NCBI GenBank assembly: GCA_027382625.1
Contig: JAJKFJ010022783.1
Location: 1 to 64,000, forward strand
Origin: Tetmemena sp. SeJ-2015
Lineage: Eukaryota > Ciliophora > Spirotrichea > Sporadotrichida > Oxytrichidae
Length of the DNA stretch: 64,000 nt
Direction of reading: 5' to 3'
Shown: in pieces, positions 62,393 to 64,000 of the stretch
Numbering within the stretch: the first letter of the stretch is position 1
How the letters are laid out: every line of letters begins with the position of its first letter
Program-made: the position numbers and the translations under genes
The notes under the pieces: generated by a model
The model's database searches: none
Told to the model about the DNA's origin: nothing
Seen by the model: only the letters and a program-made list of their open reading frames with translations

Positions 62393-64000
62393 ATGGGATG
62401 CACAGGAAGTAAAGCCGCTCAGAGTATTATCCAACCCAACGCAGTAAAGATGACTAACAGACAAGCCACTGATTCTGGAAATGATCTCAAGTCTAATATT
62501 TAACCTCTCAGTAAGGCTTAATAAAAATTTTACTAATCCATAATTATATATTTTAAGGAGCCCATTTGGTCAAAAATAAGTACTTCACAACTATTATTAG
62601 GTAGCAAAAAGCAGACTGAAAATGTAAAAACCATTAGCACAAAGAGTACAGTTAAAACTGCAGTTGGCTCTCAGACCAAGCAAAATAAGCCTTCATTTGT
62701 TGCTAATTATTTGTTAATAAGGGAATACCTATGTATCTAGTATGAAAGCCATAATAGAACTGCAGCTGGAATCTTTTATCTTATAAACTAAGAACACATT
62801 AAGGTGAGAGAGCAAGACCTATAAATAGTTTTTCTCCTTTGCTCAAACTCATTACAATTTTATCGAAGTCAATAATTATTAATTTATCTAATCTAATCAT
62901 ATCAATCAATTTAGCCTCTAATGCAATGATGAATAAGGAATTTGAAATTCAAAAAATTTAATTGATTTAGATTTTACTTATCAGATTTAAATGGAGAGTG
63001 TCGAAAACTTAGAGAGCGGCGTATCTGGCTTAGATATTGATAAATAAGTGGACTTTCAATCTGCAGAAACCAATGAAAATCAAGCGGCATTAGAAGAAGA
63101 GACTTCTATTCTTTAGGACTCTTCAAACATTGTCAAAACTTAAAATCAAGCAGCAAAGTCTAAGCAAGGATCTCAAATTTAAGACTCAGGAATCGAAAAA
63201 TAGGTACAAGGGGTAAAATCTTAAGCCACTGTGAATAAATAAAAAACTGCTATTGAAAAGAAAGTGTCTAGTAACATGTAGAGAAATGGGAAAATTATTT
63301 ATTTTAAGTAGAGAGGACAAAGCAAAGATCGACAGGCCAGCTGCCCCTTTAAAAACATAGAAAACCCTACCTCAAAAGAAAGCAACCAATCAGATTCCTT
63401 AAACATAGCCAGATCAGCAAATAAACCCTACCAAAAGCAAAGATTAAGCCAATTAGAAATAATCGAAGCCATCATCTTAGTAAAATGTAAAATAAGCTCC
63501 TCAAAAGACTAATTAAATGGTCTAAGCAATTGCCTAAAAAACTTAAAAGCAGCTTTATATTATCTATTTAAATTAAATAGCTGTCAGATCATTTTAAGAA
63601 GCTGGAGGAGAAGAAATATCAAGATAATGCCTTAAGAGAACTTGAAAGAAAGAGATTTGGGGAAGCAAAAGCTCGACTAAGAAACTATATAGTCTTCCAT
63701 TCATACCTTTTTAATAGTTTAAGATATATATTTTGTTACCCAACTAGAGCAAATTATAGATGCAATGTAAGACCTATTTGGAATAGATTTAGATGAATAT
63801 GAAGAGGGGAAGAGATTGAAAGAGTGAGGTTACTAAACTATTTCAAGCACAGATACAACACTTTCATAGCGATCCTCAAGGAAAGTTTAAGGGCAAGAAA
63901 GGTTACTGATATGAAGAAGGTTAAGATTAATGACACTATATTACTAGGGTACAATAAAAATTCGTCAGAGGAAGAGGAGAAAAAGGAGGTTAAAATATTC
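62393..64000 (+). CDS. Hypothetical Gln/Ser/Lys-rich protein with MGC start (runs off the window)
   Basis: ATG 62393 gives MGCTGSKAAQSIIQPNAVKM, a start suited to N-myristoylation plus palmitoylation (Gly2, Cys3, Ser6). The rest is low-complexity: TNRQATDSGNDLKS, then (from 62,991) MESVENLESGVSGLDIDKQV, ENQAALEEETSILQDSS, KSKQGSQIQDSG and SNMQRNGK, dense in TAA/TAG Gln codons. Near the end a helical basic stretch (NYFKHRYNTFIAILKESLRA) and an acidic run (SSEEEEKKEVKIF) reach the edge without a stop. AT-rich inserts near 62,520-62,570 and 62,830-62,990 are probable IESs. No domain recognised. Confidence 0.55.

Overview
The window reads as germline (micronuclear) DNA of a spirotrich ciliate of the stichotrich type (Oxytricha, Stylonychia and relatives). 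There are two grounds. First, conserved proteins only read through if TAA and TAG are glutamine and TGA is the sole stop (for example in major vault protein, FtsH, kinesin and centrin). Second, the genes are cut into macronuclear-destined segments (MDSs) by short AT-rich internal eliminated sequences (IESs). Each IES lies between two copies of a 3-11 bp pointer, and removing it with one pointer copy restores the conserved protein. True GT-AG introns of 35-39 nt are also present and separable. Genus and species cannot be fixed from sequence alone.

Layout. 1-21.8 kb: AT-rich DNA with patches of rapidly evolving Gln/Ser/Asn-rich minus-strand coding sequence, including two diverged tandem copies of a ~3.97 kb unit. 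21.9-25 kb: three CAP/SCP-domain genes (minus). 25.4-28.2 kb: major vault protein (plus). 28.4-33.2 kb: a kinesin split and circularly permuted (minus). 33.4-35.4 kb: a putative N-myristoylated protein (plus). 35.7-39.9 kb: an m-AAA/FtsH metalloprotease in two inverted halves, with the splicing factor CWC15 gene between them. 40.2-55.8 kb: an AGC-type protein kinase whose N-lobe is on the plus strand and whose C-lobe is about 13 kb away on the minus strand, with two unrelated genes between. 56-58.3 kb: a zinc-finger/coiled-coil protein (minus). 59.1-59.6 kb: centrin. 60.4-62.0 kb: a bacterial (MaeB)-type malic enzyme. 62.4 kb to the end: another MGC-start protein that runs off the window.

The main result is three scrambled genes in one 64 kb stretch, each showing a different geometry. 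The kinesin is a circular permutation (10-bp pointer). FtsH is an inversion flanking an intact foreign gene (14-bp pointer). The kinase is a long-range inversion whose 7-bp pointer lies on the 5' splice donor of an intron. Most remaining breaks in conserved frames are single extra bases in short homopolymers, which look like consensus errors rather than biology. Because only TGA stops translation, long open frames arise easily here, so length alone was not taken as evidence of coding.
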